From Candidatus Paraburkholderia calva (lineage in GTDB: Bacteria > Pseudomonadota > Gammaproteobacteria > Burkholderiales > Burkholderiaceae): DNA of 40,955 nt. Numbering within the stretch: the first letter of the stretch is position 1; each line of letters begins with the position of its first letter. A program made the translations under genes and the position numbers. The stretch is taken from positions 1 to 40,955 of the forward strand of contig LFLF01000021.1 of the NCBI GenBank assembly GCA_001184395.1, in the 5' to 3' direction. The notes beneath the pieces were generated by a model. It was not told the origin of the DNA. It saw only the letters and a list, made by a program, of their open reading frames with translations, and searched no databases. Shown piece after piece: positions 1-8,806 of the stretch.

Positions 1-1
1 G

Positions 2-127
2 GGCGACAACGTGTCGATCACGGTCAAGCTGATCGCCCCGATCGCCATGGAAGAAGGTCTGCGCTTCGCCATTCGTGAAGGCGGTCGTACCGTCGGCGCC
101 GGTGTCGTGGCGAAGATTATCGAGTAA
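2..127 (+). CDS. tuf: Elongation factor Tu, C-terminal end (partial)
   Basis: The first 41 codons of the window encode the last beta-barrel segment of EF-Tu, the GTPase that delivers aminoacyl-tRNA to the ribosome. The reading frame contains the family-typical stretches [20 protein letters not shown] and RTVGAGVV, and it ends at TAA 125-127. The 5' part lies outside the window. Placement directly before rpsJ is the usual position of a tuf copy at the head of the S10 cluster in proteobacteria. Nothing in the visible part is disrupted. Confidence 0.95.
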
Positions 128-139
128 TATATTAAGCTT

Positions 140-156
140 GCCCGAAATTTTCGGGC
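140..156 (+). terminator. Weak hairpin after tuf
   Basis: A 7-bp stem, GCCCGAA pairing with TTCGGGC around a 3-base loop, begins 13 bases after the tuf stop. No run of T follows it, so it may be a processing or attenuation hairpin rather than a full intrinsic terminator. Confidence 0.35.
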
Positions 157-289
157 ATTGCTCGATTTGCGGTTGAAGTAAGGCAGTACAAAACCGGGGC
201 CGGATTCGTGTTCTCAACGCGCATCCGGTCTCACGCTCTTTTGCCAAATGTGCGGTGCAACACCGCCTCGCTCTTTTCAAGGAATTGTC

Positions 290-601
290 ATGCAGAACCA
301 GAAAATCCGCATTTGCCTGAAGGCTTTCGACTATCGCCTGATTGATCAATCGGCAGCCGAGATCGTCGATACCGCGAAGCGGACTGGCGCGATCGTTCGT
401 GGCCCGGTGCCGCTCCCGACGCGTATTCAACGTTTTGACATTCTGCGTTCGCCGCACATCAACAAGACGTCGCGCGACCAGCTCGAAATCCGCACCCACC
501 AGCGCCTGATGGACATCGTCGATCCGACGGACAAGACCGTCGACGCGCTGATGAAGCTCGACCTGCCGGCCGGCGTCGACGTCGAGATCAAGCTGCAGTA
601 A
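290..601 (+). CDS. rpsJ: 30S ribosomal protein S10
   Basis: This is uS10, a 103-residue protein of the 30S head. In bacteria it also forms the NusB-S10 (NusE) heterodimer used in transcription antitermination. The signature [17 protein letters not shown] lies in the middle, and the length matches the family. I place the start at ATG 290 because AAGGAA sits at 279-284 with good spacing. An in-frame ATG at 248 would add 14 residues foreign to the family. It is the first gene of the S10 operon here, separated from tuf by 162 bases and from rplC by an unusually long 253-base gap. Confidence 0.97.
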   Translation: MQNQKIRICLKAFDYRLIDQSAAEIVDTAKRTGAIVRGPVPLPTRIQRFDILRSPHINKTSRDQLEIRTHQRLMDIVDPTDKTVDALMKLDLPAGVDVEIKLQ

Positions 602-662
602 ATCTTTACGCTGAGGCTCAAAGCTCCGCCGGACATCGGACGAAGCTAAGTCTTTGAATTGC

Positions 663-691
663 TTGCTGGAACGGAAAAGCCTTGCTATTCT
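663..691 (+). promoter_or_regulatory. Candidate sigma-70 promoter for rplC
   Basis: TTGCTG (663-668), a 17-base spacer and TATTCT (686-691), with TGC immediately before the -10 box (extended -10), form a plausible housekeeping promoter in the 253-base rpsJ-rplC gap. It would give the rest of the S10 operon its own transcription start, with a leader of about 155 bases. It was identified by eye only. Confidence 0.45.
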
Positions 692-736
692 CCAAGAATT
701 TTCCGCGTCTATGCGCAAGCGATGGCGCAAAAAGTA

Positions 737-772
737 GTGCAAGAATAGCCGTCCGTGCAAGAATAGCCGTCC
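737..772 (+). repeat. 18-bp perfect tandem duplication
   Basis: Two adjacent identical 18-base copies (737-754 and 755-772) start with GTGCAAGAATAGCC. They lie in the leader between the candidate rplC promoter and rplC, and they add to the length of this gap. Confidence 0.9.
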
Positions 773-803
773 AGTCTTCCGTGACGAACCGGCATTTGTA
801 AAC

Positions 804-825
804 TACTAACCCCGTACTAACCCCG
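804..825 (+). repeat. 11-bp perfect tandem duplication
   Basis: TACTAACCCCG occurs twice back to back (804-814, 815-825), about 30 bases before the rplC start and clear of its ribosome binding site at 845-849. Confidence 0.9.
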
Positions 826-854
826 ACCAATCGCAGTTGGGAATGGAGAAAACG

Positions 855-1514
855 ATGAGCCTTGGACTTGTAGGTCGCAAGGTTGGCATGACCCGTATCT
901 TCACGCCTGAGGGGGACTCGATCCCCGTCACCGTGCTGGACGTGTCGAACAACTGTGTGACGCAGATCAAGACCGTTGAAACGGATGGTTATACCGCCGT
1001 TCAGGTTGTATTCGGTACTCGCCGCGCCTCGCGCGTGACGAAGCCGCTGGCGGGCCATCTCGCCAAGGCCGGCGTCCAAGCCGGTGAAATCCTCAAAGAA
1101 TTCCATATCGATACGGCCAAGGCAGGCGAACTGTCGAACGGCGCCGTCGTCGGTACGGACATTTTCGAAGTTGGCCAGAAAGTTGACGTGCAAGGCACGT
1201 CGATCGGTAAGGGCTACGCCGGTACGATCAAGCGCTACAACTTCGGTTCGGGCCGCGCATCGCACGGTAACTCGCGTTCGCACAACGTTCCAGGTTCGAT
1301 CGGTATGGCGCAGGATCCGGGTCGTGTGTTCCCGGGTAAGCGCATGACGGGTCACCTCGGCGACGAGACCGTCACGGTTCAGAATCTCGAAATCGCACGC
1401 ATCGACGCAGAACGCAATCTGCTGCTCGTTCGCGGTGCTATTCCGGGTGCGAAGGGCGGCAAGGTCTTCGTGACCCCGGCCGTCAAGGCGCGCGCTGTGA
1501 AAGGAGCGAAATAA
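855..1514 (+). CDS. rplC: 50S ribosomal protein L3
   Basis: This is uL3 (219 residues), which binds the 3' end of 23S rRNA and nucleates 50S assembly; its long loop reaches the peptidyl transferase centre. The loop signatures [12 protein letters not shown] and [18 protein letters not shown] are intact, and they include the glutamine that PrmB methylates in relatives. I choose ATG 855 (protein starts [16 protein letters not shown]), preceded by GGAGA at 845-849. An in-frame ATG at 837 would add six non-conserved residues. The TAA stop shares its last A with the rplD ATG, which implies translational coupling. Confidence 0.97.
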   Translation: MSLGLVGRKVGMTRIFTPEGDSIPVTVLDVSNNCVTQIKTVETDGYTAVQVVFGTRRASRVTKPLAGHLAKAGVQAGEILKEFHIDTAKAGELSNGAVVGTDIFEVGQKVDVQGTSIGKGYAGTIKRYNFGSGRASHGNSRSHNVPGSIGMAQDPGRVFPGKRMTGHLGDETVTVQNLEIARIDAERNLLLVRGAIPGAKGGKVFVTPAVKARAVKGAK

Positions 1515-2134
1515 TGGAACTTAAGCTCCTGAATGCCAATGGTCAGGAAGGCGCTGGCGTGAAGGCATCGGACGTCGTGTTCGGTCGCGACTACAACGAA
1601 GCCATGATTCACCAGATCGTCGTCGCTTATCAGGCGAACGCACGTAGCGGCAACCGCGCTCAGAAGGACCGCGAGCAAGTCAAGCACACCACCAAGAAGC
1701 CGTGGTGTCAGAAGGGTACGGGCCGTGCTCGTGCCGGTATGTCGTCGAGCCCGTTGTGGCGTGGCGGTGGTCGCATCTTCCCGAATTCGACGGAAGAGAA
1801 CTTCTCGCACAAGGTTAACAAGAAGATGCATCGTGCAGGCCTCTGCTCGATCTTCTCGCAGCTGGTTCGCGAAGGCCGTATCGCCGTGGTCGAAGACCTG
1901 GCGCTCGAGGCCCCGAAGACTAAGTTGTTGGCCGATAAATTCAAGGCTATGGGTCTCGACTCCGTGTTGGTCATCACCGATACGGTCGACGAAAACCTGT
2001 ACCTCGCGTCGCGCAACTTGGCCTGCGTGGCAGTTGTCAAGCCGCGTTACGCCGACCCGCTCTCGCTGATCTACTTCAAGAAAGTGTTGATCACGAAGGC
2101 TGCGGTCGCTCAGATCGAGGAGTTGCTGTCATGA
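1514..2134 (+). CDS. rplD: 50S ribosomal protein L4
   Basis: This is uL4 (206 residues). It has a globular domain on the 50S surface and a long loop lining the exit tunnel. The loop is recognisable as [20 protein letters not shown] around residues 70-90. In E. coli L4 also represses its own operon through the S10 leader; no equivalent leader structure could be confirmed here. The start overlaps the rplC stop by one base, and the stop overlaps the rplW start by four bases (ATGA), so translation is coupled on both sides. Confidence 0.97.
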   Translation: MELKLLNANGQEGAGVKASDVVFGRDYNEAMIHQIVVAYQANARSGNRAQKDREQVKHTTKKPWCQKGTGRARAGMSSSPLWRGGGRIFPNSTEENFSHKVNKKMHRAGLCSIFSQLVREGRIAVVEDLALEAPKTKLLADKFKAMGLDSVLVITDTVDENLYLASRNLACVAVVKPRYADPLSLIYFKKVLITKAAVAQIEELLS

Positions 2135-2445
2135 GCGAAGTTCGCAAAAACGATCATCGTTTGATGCAAGTTCTGCTCGCGCCAGTGATCTCCGAGAAGG
2201 CGACGCTGGTTGCCGACGAGAACGAACAAGTCGTGTTCGAAGTTGCGCTGGACGCCACGAAGCGGGAAGTGAAGGCTGCTGTTGAGCTGCTCTTCAAGGT
2301 CGAAGTCAATTCCGTCAACGTGCTGGTCAAGAAGGGCAAGGCCAAGCGTTTTGGCCGCTTCAACGGCAAGCGCAAGGACGTGAAGAAGGCATACGTCTGC
2401 TTGAAGTCCGGCCAGGAAATCAACTTTGAAGCGGAGGCCAAGTAA
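2131..2445 (+). CDS. rplW: 50S ribosomal protein L23
   Basis: This is uL23 (104 residues), which sits at the exit of the nascent-chain tunnel and docks trigger factor and the signal recognition particle. Conserved features include the N-terminal APVISEKAT and the basic C-terminal part with [16 protein letters not shown]. It overlaps rplD by four bases and is followed two bases later by rplB. Length and sequence look normal for a betaproteobacterium. Confidence 0.97.
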   Translation: MSEVRKNDHRLMQVLLAPVISEKATLVADENEQVVFEVALDATKREVKAAVELLFKVEVNSVNVLVKKGKAKRFGRFNGKRKDVKKAYVCLKSGQEINFEAEAK

Positions 2446-2447
2446 TC

Positions 2448-3275
2448 ATGGCAATCGTGAAAGTTAAACCGACCTCGCCGGGTCGCCGTGCGATGGTCAA
2501 GATCGTCAACAAGGATCTGCATAAGGGCAAGCCGCACGCAGCGCTGCTCGACACGCAATCCAAGTCGGCGGGCCGTAACAACAACGGCCGTATCACCACA
2601 CGTCACCAGGGTGGTGGTCACAAGCAGCATTACCGTATCGTCGATTTCCGTCGCAACAAGGACGGCATCCCGGCAAAGGTCGAGCGTCTCGAGTACGACC
2701 CGAACCGTAGCGCGAACATCGCGCTGGTTCTGTACGCAGACGGCGAGCGCCGCTACATCATCGCGCCTAAGGGCGTGACGGTCGGCACGCAGCTCATGTC
2801 CGGTTCGGAAGCGCGGATCCGCGTAGGTAACGCCCTCCCGATCCGCAACATCCCGGTCGGTACGACGATCCACTGCATCGAGATGCTGCCTGGCAAGGGC
2901 GCGCAAATGGCGCGTTCGGCTGGTACGTTCGCCATGCTGCTGGCTCGCGAAGGCGTCTACGCTCAAGTGCGTTTGCGCTCGGGCGAAATCCGCCGCGTGC
3001 ACGTCGAGTGCCGCGCGACCATCGGTGAGGTGGGCAACGAAGAGCACAGCCTCCGTCAGATCGGTAAGGCCGGTGCGAACCGCTGGCGCGGCATCCGTCC
3101 GACGGTGCGTGGTGTTGCAATGAACCCGATCGATCACCCGCACGGTGGTGGTGAAGGCCGCACGGCAGCAGGTCGCGATCCGGTGAGCCCGTGGGGCACG
3201 CCGACGAAGGGTTATCGCACCCGCAGCAACAAGCGCACGACGACGATGATCGTCCAGCGCCGTCACAAGCGTTAA
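2448..3275 (+). CDS. rplB: 50S ribosomal protein L2
   Basis: This is uL2 (275 residues), a primary 23S rRNA binder near the peptidyl transferase centre, needed for subunit joining. The N-terminal [19 protein letters not shown] motif and the C-terminal HPHGGGEGR loop, which carries the functionally important histidine, are both present. The gene starts two bases after the rplW stop, and a GGAGG-like site lies inside the end of rplW. The protein appears complete. Confidence 0.98.
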   Translation: MAIVKVKPTSPGRRAMVKIVNKDLHKGKPHAALLDTQSKSAGRNNNGRITTRHQGGGHKQHYRIVDFRRNKDGIPAKVERLEYDPNRSANIALVLYADGERRYIIAPKGVTVGTQLMSGSEARIRVGNALPIRNIPVGTTIHCIEMLPGKGAQMARSAGTFAMLLAREGVYAQVRLRSGEIRRVHVECRATIGEVGNEEHSLRQIGKAGANRWRGIRPTVRGVAMNPIDHPHGGGEGRTAAGRDPVSPWGTPTKGYRTRSNKRTTTMIVQRRHKR

Positions 3276-3285
3276 GGAGTAAGCA

Positions 3286-3561
3286 ATGACACGTTCTGCT
3301 AAAAAAGGTCCGTTCTGCGACGCTCATTTGCTGAAGAGGGTTGAGGCGGCTGCATCGACGCGTGACAAGAAGCCGATCAAGACCTGGTCGCGTCGTTCGA
3401 CGATTCTGCCGGACTTCATCGGTCTGACGATCGCTATTCACAACGGCCGTCAACACGTTCCGGTGTATGTCACGGAAAACATGGTCGGCCACAAGCTTGG
3501 CGAGTTCGCAGTGACGCGTACGTTCAAGGGTCACGCGGCCGACAAGAAGGCCAAGAAATAG
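3286..3561 (+). CDS. rpsS: 30S ribosomal protein S19
   Basis: This is uS19 (91 residues), which pairs with S13 in the head of the small subunit near the A-site. The sequence starts [17 protein letters not shown] and contains [17 protein letters not shown] and the conserved C-terminal half with [17 protein letters not shown]. The AAGGAGT site just after the rplB stop gives a clear start at ATG 3286. Confidence 0.97.
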   Translation: MTRSAKKGPFCDAHLLKRVEAAASTRDKKPIKTWSRRSTILPDFIGLTIAIHNGRQHVPVYVTENMVGHKLGEFAVTRTFKGHAADKKAKK

Positions 3562-3573
3562 GGGGCAATCAAG

Positions 3574-3903
3574 ATGGAAGTGAAGGCAATTCATCGCGGT
3601 GCCCGCATCTCGGCTCAGAAAACGCGCCTTGTGGCTGACCAGATCCGTGGTCTGCCGGTCGACAAGGCGCTGAACGTTCTGACGTTCTCGCCGAAGAAGG
3701 CGGCGGGTATCGTCAAGAAGGTTGTGCTGTCTGCGATCGCGAATGCGGAACACAACGAAGGCACCGATATCGACGAGCTCAAGATCACGAGCATCTACGT
3801 CGACAAGGCTGCTTCGCTGAAGCGTTTCGCCGCACGCGCTAAGGGTCGAGGTAACCGCATCGAGAAGCAATCCTGTCACATCACTGTGAAGGTCGGGAAT
3901 TAA
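3574..3903 (+). CDS. rplV: 50S ribosomal protein L22
   Basis: This is uL22 (109 residues), whose beta-hairpin lines the narrow part of the exit tunnel and forms part of the macrolide pocket. The hairpin region [20 protein letters not shown] near residues 85-103 is conserved, with none of the deletions known to confer macrolide tolerance. It lies 12 bases after rpsS with a GGGGGCAATC Shine-Dalgarno region. Confidence 0.97.
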   Translation: MEVKAIHRGARISAQKTRLVADQIRGLPVDKALNVLTFSPKKAAGIVKKVVLSAIANAEHNEGTDIDELKITSIYVDKAASLKRFAARAKGRGNRIEKQSCHITVKVGN

Positions 3904-3916
3904 GGAGCGCCATACG

Positions 3917-4717
3917 ATGGGACAAAAAATTCATCCGACTGGCTTCCGTTTAGCCGTCAGCCGCAATTGGGCTTCGCGTTGGTACGCGAACAATAACAAT
4001 TTCGCGGCGATGTTGCAGGAAGACATCGGTGTTCGTGAATACCTGAAGAAGAAGCTGAAGAACGCTTCGGTCGGTCGCGTCGTCATCGAGCGTCCGGCGA
4101 AGAACGCGCGCATCACGATTTACAGCTCGCGTCCGGGCGTCGTCATCGGCAAGAAGGGTGAAGACATCGAATCGCTGAAGGCCGAGCTGCAAAAGCGCAT
4201 GGGCGTTCCGGTTCACGTCAACATCGAAGAAATCCGCAAGCCGGAAACGGATGCTCAGCTCATCGCTGACTCCATCACGCAGCAGCTCGAGCGCCGGATC
4301 ATGTTCCGCCGTGCGATGAAGCGCGCGATGCAAAACGCGATGCGTCTCGGTGCCCAGGGCATCAAGATCATGAGCGCGGGTCGTCTGAACGGTATCGAAA
4401 TCGCTCGTACCGAGTGGTATCGCGAAGGTCGCGTGCCCCTCCATACGCTGCGTGCAGATATTGACTACGCAACGTCTGAAGCCAAGACGACGTACGGCAT
4501 CATTGGCGTGAAGGTGTGGGTCTACAAGGGCGACACGCTGGGCCGCAACGATGCGCCGGTCGTGGAAGCCGTGGCCGAAGAAAAGCGTCCGCGCCGCAAC
4601 GCACGTCCGGGTGGCGATCGCCGTCCGCGCCGTGACGGTGAAGGTGCGCCGGGCGGTGCATGTCGCGGCGGTCCCCGTCGTGGCGGCGCTGGCGGTGACA
4701 CGAAGAGTGGAGCATAA
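3917..4717 (+). CDS. rpsC: 30S ribosomal protein S3
   Basis: This is uS3 (266 residues), which forms part of the mRNA entry channel and helicase activity together with S4 and S5. The N-terminal [12 protein letters not shown] is followed by a type II KH domain with the GxxG-type loop VVIGKKGED near residues 76-84, and then the conserved C-terminal fold. The tail beyond residue about 215 is a low-complexity Arg/Gly-rich extension, as is usual in Burkholderia and its relatives. It is followed two bases later by rplP. Confidence 0.97.
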   Translation: MGQKIHPTGFRLAVSRNWASRWYANNNNFAAMLQEDIGVREYLKKKLKNASVGRVVIERPAKNARITIYSSRPGVVIGKKGEDIESLKAELQKRMGVPVHVNIEEIRKPETDAQLIADSITQQLERRIMFRRAMKRAMQNAMRLGAQGIKIMSAGRLNGIEIARTEWYREGRVPLHTLRADIDYATSEAKTTYGIIGVKVWVYKGDTLGRNDAPVVEAVAEEKRPRRNARPGGDRRPRRDGEGAPGGACRGGPRRGGAGGDTKSGA

Positions 4718-4719
4718 CG

Positions 4720-5136
4720 ATGCTGCAACCGAAACGCAGAAAGTATCGCAAAGAGCAGAAAGGTCGTAATACCGGTAAGGCGACGCGCGGCAGCGCAGTG
4801 TCGTTCGGTGAATACGGTCTGAAGGCTATCGGTCGTGGCCGTTTGACCGCGCGTCAAATCGAAGCTGCACGTCGTGCGATGACGCGTCACATCAAGCGTG
4901 GCGGCCGGATCTGGATCCGCATTTTCCCGGACAAGCCGATTTCGCAAAAGCCGGCCGAAGTACGTATGGGTAACGGTAAGGGTAACCCGGAGTACTACGT
5001 CGCAGAAATCCAACCGGGCAAGATGCTGTACGAAATGGACGGTGTCACCGAAGAACTGGCGCGCGAAGCGTTCCGTCTGGCTGCAGCCAAGCTGCCGCTC
5101 AAGACGTATTTCGTGGTCCGTCAGCTCGGCGCCTAA
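4720..5136 (+). CDS. rplP: 50S ribosomal protein L16
   Basis: This is uL16 (138 residues), which helps position the A-site tRNA at the peptidyl transferase centre. It begins [17 protein letters not shown] and contains the conserved [13 protein letters not shown] and [13 protein letters not shown] (here [15 protein letters not shown]) segments around the arginine that is hydroxylated in some bacteria. The protein is complete and the spacing to both neighbours is tight. Confidence 0.97.
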   Translation: MLQPKRRKYRKEQKGRNTGKATRGSAVSFGEYGLKAIGRGRLTARQIEAARRAMTRHIKRGGRIWIRIFPDKPISQKPAEVRMGNGKGNPEYYVAEIQPGKMLYEMDGVTEELAREAFRLAAAKLPLKTYFVVRQLGA

Positions 5137-5146
5137 GGAGTAAATG

Positions 5147-5341
5147 ATGAAGGCAACTGAACTTCGCCAGAAAGACCAGTCCGCACTCAATCAAGAGCTG
5201 TCGGATCTGCTGAAGGCGCAATTTGGCCTGCGTATGCAACTCGCGACCCAGCAGCTCACCAATACGAGCCAGCTGAAGAAGGTCCGTCGCGACATCGCGC
5301 GTGTGCGGACCGTCATGACCGAGAAGGCGAACCAGAAATGA
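5147..5341 (+). CDS. rpmC: 50S ribosomal protein L29
   Basis: This is uL29 (64 residues), a small helical hairpin protein next to the tunnel exit that contacts trigger factor. Conserved elements are [10 protein letters not shown] at the N-terminus and a second helix containing [17 protein letters not shown]. Two ATG codons lie side by side (5144 and 5147). I choose the second, because the AGGAG at 5136-5140 is six bases away from it against three for the first, and the family starts MKA. The stop overlaps rpsQ by four bases. Confidence 0.95.
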   Translation: MKATELRQKDQSALNQELSDLLKAQFGLRMQLATQQLTNTSQLKKVRRDIARVRTVMTEKANQK

Positions 5342-5607
5342 ACGATAGCGTGAAAATCTCGCTCAAGCGGACGCTGGTCGGCAAGGTCGTCAGCAACAAG
5401 ATGGACAAGACGGTCACCGTCCTGGTCGAGCACCGCGTGAAGCATTCGATTTACGGCAAGTACGTCGTGCGTTCCAAGAAGTACCACGCACACGACGACG
5501 CGAACACGTACAACGAAGGCGATCTCGTCGAAATCCAGGAAACCCGTCCGATTTCGAAGACGAAGGCCTGGGTTGTGTCGAAGCTGGTTGAAGCGGCTCG
5601 TGTCTAA
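5338..5607 (+). CDS. rpsQ: 30S ribosomal protein S17
   Basis: This is uS17 (89 residues), an OB-fold primary 16S rRNA binder in the 30S body. The family core [19 protein letters not shown] is followed by [17 protein letters not shown] and the basic C-terminal strand [16 protein letters not shown]. The ATGA overlap with rpmC indicates coupled translation. It is the last gene before a 296-base gap that holds the next promoter. Confidence 0.97.
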   Translation: MNDSVKISLKRTLVGKVVSNKMDKTVTVLVEHRVKHSIYGKYVVRSKKYHAHDDANTYNEGDLVEIQETRPISKTKAWVVSKLVEAARV

Positions 5608-5654
5608 CAGTAATACCACGATGTGGAAGTAAAGAGTGTCGCAGTAAGTTTTGC

Positions 5655-5682
5655 TTGCAAGACCGAGATTATTTGTTATAGT
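5655..5682 (+). promoter_or_regulatory. Strong candidate promoter for the spc operon (rplN)
   Basis: TTGCAA (5655-5660), a 16-base spacer and TATAGT (5677-5682), with TGT directly upstream of the -10 box (extended -10), lie in the 296-base rpsQ-rplN gap. The implied transcript starts near 5689 and has a leader of about 215 bases rich in G and C, whose folding was not computed. The gap contains no plausible gene. In E. coli a promoter also sits before rplN. Confidence 0.65.
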
Positions 5683-5903
5683 CCCGCTCTTGCCTCTTTG
5701 TGGGAGCTCTGTCGCTGGCGAAATTGGTGGGGGAAGCCGGCTTGGGCGCCAGCCTGAGTCGACAGATTCACCGGATTGCGATGGCGGGTTTCGTCTGCCG
5801 TTGCTGCCTGTTCTAACCCAAGCAGCCATTTGGCTGGCGGGACCAAGACTGACCGGCTGTGCCATGGTGGTGCAATCGGATTAAGTTGGGAAAGGTGTAA
5901 ACC

Positions 5904-6272
5904 ATGATCCAGACCGAAACTCGGCTTGAGGTGGCCGACAACACGGGTGCGCGTGAAGTCATGTGCATCAAGGTGCTCGGCGGCTCGAAGCGTCGTTACG
6001 CAAGCATTGGCGACATCATCAAGGTGATCGTCAAGGAGGCGACGCCGCGCGGACGCGTGAAGAAGGGCGAAATCTACAACGCTGTGGTCGTTCGTACGGC
6101 CAGGGGCGTGCGTCGCCAGGATGGCTCGCTCATCAAGTTCGATGGCAATGCCGCCGTTCTGCTGAATACGAAGCTCGAGCCGATCGGCACGCGTATTTTT
6201 GGGCCGGTCACGCGTGAACTGCGTAGCGAACGATTCATGAAGATCGTTTCGCTTGCACCAGAAGTGCTGTAA
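5904..6272 (+). CDS. rplN: 50S ribosomal protein L14
   Basis: This is uL14 (122 residues), which forms the L14-L19 bridge to 16S rRNA and is the docking site of the silencing factor RsfS. It begins [19 protein letters not shown] and contains [15 protein letters not shown] and [10 protein letters not shown]. The length matches the family. A GGGAAAGGTG site precedes the ATG. It is the first gene of the spc operon after its own promoter region. Confidence 0.97.
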   Translation: MIQTETRLEVADNTGAREVMCIKVLGGSKRRYASIGDIIKVIVKEATPRGRVKKGEIYNAVVVRTARGVRRQDGSLIKFDGNAAVLLNTKLEPIGTRIFGPVTRELRSERFMKIVSLAPEVL

Positions 6273-6281
6273 GGAGTCGTG

Positions 6282-6590
6282 ATGAACAAGATTCGCAAGG
6301 GTGACGAAGTCATCGTCACGACCGGCAAGGACAAGGGTAAGCGCGGTACCGTGCTGGCCGTTGCTGAAGACCGTGTCACCGTCGAGGGTATCAACCTCGT
6401 CAAGAAGCACGTGAAGCCGAACCCGATGAAGGGTGCGACGGGCGGTGTGGAAGCCAAGTCGATGCCGCTGCATATTTCGAACGTCGCATTGGTCGACGCG
6501 AATGGCAAGGCATCGCGTGTGGGCATCAAGGTCGAAGACGGAAAGAAGGTTCGTTTCCTGAGGTCGACTGGTGCCACGCTTAACGCCTGA
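6282..6590 (+). CDS. rplX: 50S ribosomal protein L24
   Basis: This is uL24 (102 residues), an assembly initiator near the tunnel exit. The KOW motif is in the first 35 residues ([17 protein letters not shown]), followed by [12 protein letters not shown]. The gene could begin at GTG 6279 or ATG 6282. I choose the ATG, as the family starts MNKIRKGD and AAGGAG lies seven bases before it. It starts nine bases after rplN. Confidence 0.96.
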   Translation: MNKIRKGDEVIVTTGKDKGKRGTVLAVAEDRVTVEGINLVKKHVKPNPMKGATGGVEAKSMPLHISNVALVDANGKASRVGIKVEDGKKVRFLRSTGATLNA

Positions 6591-6604
6591 CGCGGAGTTA
6601 AAAA

Positions 6605-7144
6605 ATGGCTCGTCTACAAGAGATTTACAAAGAAAAGGTTGTGCCGCAACTCGTTGAGACATTCGGCTACAAGTCCATCATGGAAGTGCCGCGCATCACC
6701 AAGATCACCCTGAACATGGGTCTTGGCGAAGCCGTCGCCGACAAGAAGATCATCGAAAACGCCGTGGGTGACCTGACGAGGATCGCCGGCCAGAAGCCGG
6801 TTATCACGAAGGCGCGCAAGGCAATCGCAGGTTTCAAGATTCGTCAGGGCTACCCGATCGGCGCGATGGTCACGCTGCGCGGCCAAGCGATGTACGAATT
6901 CCTCGACCGTTTCGTGACGGTTGCGCTCCCGCGTGTGCGTGACTTCCGTGGCGTGTCGGGCCGTGCATTCGACGGTCGTGGCAACTACAACATCGGTGTG
7001 AAAGAGCAGATCATTTTCCCCGAAATCGACTACGACAAGATCGATGCGCTGCGTGGGCTGAACATCAGCATCACGACCACCGCGAAGACTGACGACGAAG
7101 CAAAGGCGCTGCTCGCCGGCTTCAAATTCCCGTTCAGAAACTGA
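6605..7144 (+). CDS. rplE: 50S ribosomal protein L5
   Basis: This is uL5 (179 residues), a 5S rRNA binding protein of the central protuberance that contacts the P-site tRNA. Conserved blocks include [31 protein letters not shown] and the C-terminal [22 protein letters not shown] site precedes ATG 6605. Length and sequence are normal. Confidence 0.97.
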   Translation: MARLQEIYKEKVVPQLVETFGYKSIMEVPRITKITLNMGLGEAVADKKIIENAVGDLTRIAGQKPVITKARKAIAGFKIRQGYPIGAMVTLRGQAMYEFLDRFVTVALPRVRDFRGVSGRAFDGRGNYNIGVKEQIIFPEIDYDKIDALRGLNISITTTAKTDDEAKALLAGFKFPFRN

Positions 7145-7151
7145 GGTTACC

Positions 7152-7457
7152 GTGGCTAAGCTGACACTGATCGAACGTGAAAAGAAGCGCGCGCGCCTGG
7201 CAGCTAAGTACGCTCCGAAGCGTGCTGAGCTGAAGGCTGTGATCGACGACGCAAGCAAGTCGGACGAAGAGCGTTACTTCGCCCGCCTGGCGCTGCAACA
7301 ACTGCCGCGTAACTCGAATCCGACTCGCAAGCGTAACCGCTGTGCGATCACGGGTCGTCCGCGTGGCACGTTCCGCAAGTTCGGACTCGCGCGCGGCAAG
7401 ATTCGTGAAATCGCTTTCCGCGGCGAAATCCCCGGCCTGACCAAGGCGAGCTGGTAA
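7152..7457 (+). CDS. rpsN: 30S ribosomal protein S14
   Basis: This is uS14 (101 residues) in the long, zinc-independent form: the CxxC pairs of the short form are absent. It binds the 30S head. The C-terminal half carries [19 protein letters not shown] and ends GLTKASW, both typical. The start codon is GTG 7152 (protein [13 protein letters not shown]), preceded by GAGGTTA. It is the only GTG start among the spc genes here. Confidence 0.96.
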   Translation: MAKLTLIEREKKRARLAAKYAPKRAELKAVIDDASKSDEERYFARLALQQLPRNSNPTRKRNRCAITGRPRGTFRKFGLARGKIREIAFRGEIPGLTKASW

Positions 7458-7472
7458 TAGGAGAAACATAAG

Positions 7473-7856
7473 ATGAGCATGAGTGATCCTATTGCCGATA
7501 TGCTGACTCGCATCCGCAACGCGCAGATGGTCGAGAAGGTTTCGGTGACGATGCCCTCGTCTAAAGTCAAGGTTGCGATTGCGCAGGTTTTGAAGGAGGA
7601 AGGTTATATCGACGACTTCGCAGTGGCGAGGACGGAATTGAACATCGCGTTGAAGTACTACGCTGGCCGTCCGGTCATCGAGCGCCTCGAGCGCGTCTCG
7701 AAGCCTGGCCTGCGCGTGTACCGCGGTCGCAACGACATTCCGCAGGTCATGAATGGCCTGGGCGTTGCAATCGTGTCGACGCCGAAGGGTGTGATGACCG
7801 ACCGCAAGGCGCGCCAGACCGGCGTCGGTGGCGAACTCATCTGCTACGTCGCTTAA
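7473..7856 (+). CDS. rpsH: 30S ribosomal protein S8 with a small internal deletion
   Basis: This is uS8 (127 residues), a primary binder of the 16S central domain and the feedback repressor of the spc operon in E. coli. [18 protein letters not shown] and the C-terminal [20 protein letters not shown] signature are intact. From memory, Burkholderia S8 is 131 residues. Here the segment after DDFAV reads [12 protein letters not shown], four residues shorter than the usual [16 protein letters not shown], so an in-frame 12-base loss is likely at about 7620-7640. This is the loop between the first two structural units and may be tolerated. The gene otherwise looks functional. Confidence 0.94.
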   Translation: MSMSDPIADMLTRIRNAQMVEKVSVTMPSSKVKVAIAQVLKEEGYIDDFAVARTELNIALKYYAGRPVIERLERVSKPGLRVYRGRNDIPQVMNGLGVAIVSTPKGVMTDRKARQTGVGGELICYVA

Positions 7857-7876
7857 CGCCTAAGGAGAGAAGAAAC

Positions 7877-8410
7877 ATGTCTCGAGTAAGTAAAAGCCCG
7901 ATCACGCTGCCGCAAGGCGCGGAAGTGGCGATCAGCGGCGACGCCATCACCGTGAAGGGTCCGCTCGGCACGATCTCGCAACCAGCCAACAAGCTGGTCG
8001 CGCTGACGAACGAGAACGGCACCCTGAAGCTGGCCCCGACGGATGAGAGCCGCGAAGCAAACGCGGTGTCCGGCACGATGCGCGCCCTGGTGGCGAACAT
8101 GGTGCAGGGCGTTACCAAGGGTTTCGAGCGCAAGCTGATGCTGGTTGGCGTTGGTTATCGTGCGCAAGCGCAAGGCGACAAGCTGAACCTGTCGCTGGGT
8201 TTCTCGCACCCCGTGGTGCACCAGATGCCGGAAGGCGTCAAGGCTGAAATCCCGTCGCAGACCGAAATCGTGATCAAGGGGATCGACAAGCAGAAAGTCG
8301 GACAGACCGCAGCAGAAGTGCGCGGCTATCGTCCGCCGGAGCCTTACAAGGGCAAGGGCGTGCGCTATTCCGACGAGGTCGTGATCCTCAAAGAAACGAA
8401 GAAGAAGTAA
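7877..8410 (+). CDS. rplF: 50S ribosomal protein L6
   Basis: This is uL6 (177 residues), a tandem duplication of one RNA-binding fold at the factor-binding site of the 50S. The first domain begins [14 protein letters not shown]. The second ends with the family signature [16 protein letters not shown] near residues 153-168. An AAGGAGA site precedes ATG 7877. The protein is complete. Confidence 0.97.
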   Translation: MSRVSKSPITLPQGAEVAISGDAITVKGPLGTISQPANKLVALTNENGTLKLAPTDESREANAVSGTMRALVANMVQGVTKGFERKLMLVGVGYRAQAQGDKLNLSLGFSHPVVHQMPEGVKAEIPSQTEIVIKGIDKQKVGQTAAEVRGYRPPEPYKGKGVRYSDEVVILKETKKK

Positions 8411-8426
8411 GGGTGCGCAATCAATC

Positions 8427-8792
8427 ATGGATAAGACTCAATCTCGCCTGCGCCGCGCTCGTCAGACGCGTATCAAGATCGCTGAGCTGCAGGTTCCGCG
8501 TCTGGCCGTGCATCGCACGAATACGCATATCTACGCGCAAGTGTTCTCGGCATGCGGCACGAAGGTCGTGGCAAGCGCCTCGACGCTGGAAGCTGAAGTG
8601 CGCGCTGAGCTGGCCGACAAGTTGGGCAAGGGCGGCAACGTCAATGCAGCGACCCTGATCGGCAAGCGTATCGCCGAAAAGGCCAAGGCTGCCGGCATCG
8701 AATCCGTCGCCTTCGACCGCTCGGGTTTCCGCTACCACGGCCGCGTCAAAGCGCTGGCTGATGCGGCGCGTGAAGCCGGGCTCAAGTTCTAA
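8427..8792 (+). CDS. rplR: 50S ribosomal protein L18
   Basis: This is uL18 (121 residues), which binds 5S rRNA with L5 and L25 and brings it into the central protuberance. It begins [15 protein letters not shown] and contains [15 protein letters not shown] and the C-terminal [23 protein letters not shown] 8427 follows the rplF stop by 16 bases. Confidence 0.96.
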   Translation: MDKTQSRLRRARQTRIKIAELQVPRLAVHRTNTHIYAQVFSACGTKVVASASTLEAEVRAELADKLGKGGNVNAATLIGKRIAEKAKAAGIESVAFDRSGFRYHGRVKALADAAREAGLKF

Positions 8793-8806
8793 GGGAAGAA
8801 TTCGTC

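Noticed and set aside
248..289. Longer rpsJ starting at ATG 248
   Set aside because: The extra 14 residues do not belong to S10, and a good ribosome binding site precedes ATG 290.
2154..3266. Minus-strand frame of 370 codons opposite rplW-rplB
   Set aside because: It spans two well-conserved ribosomal protein genes on the other strand and has no family signature.
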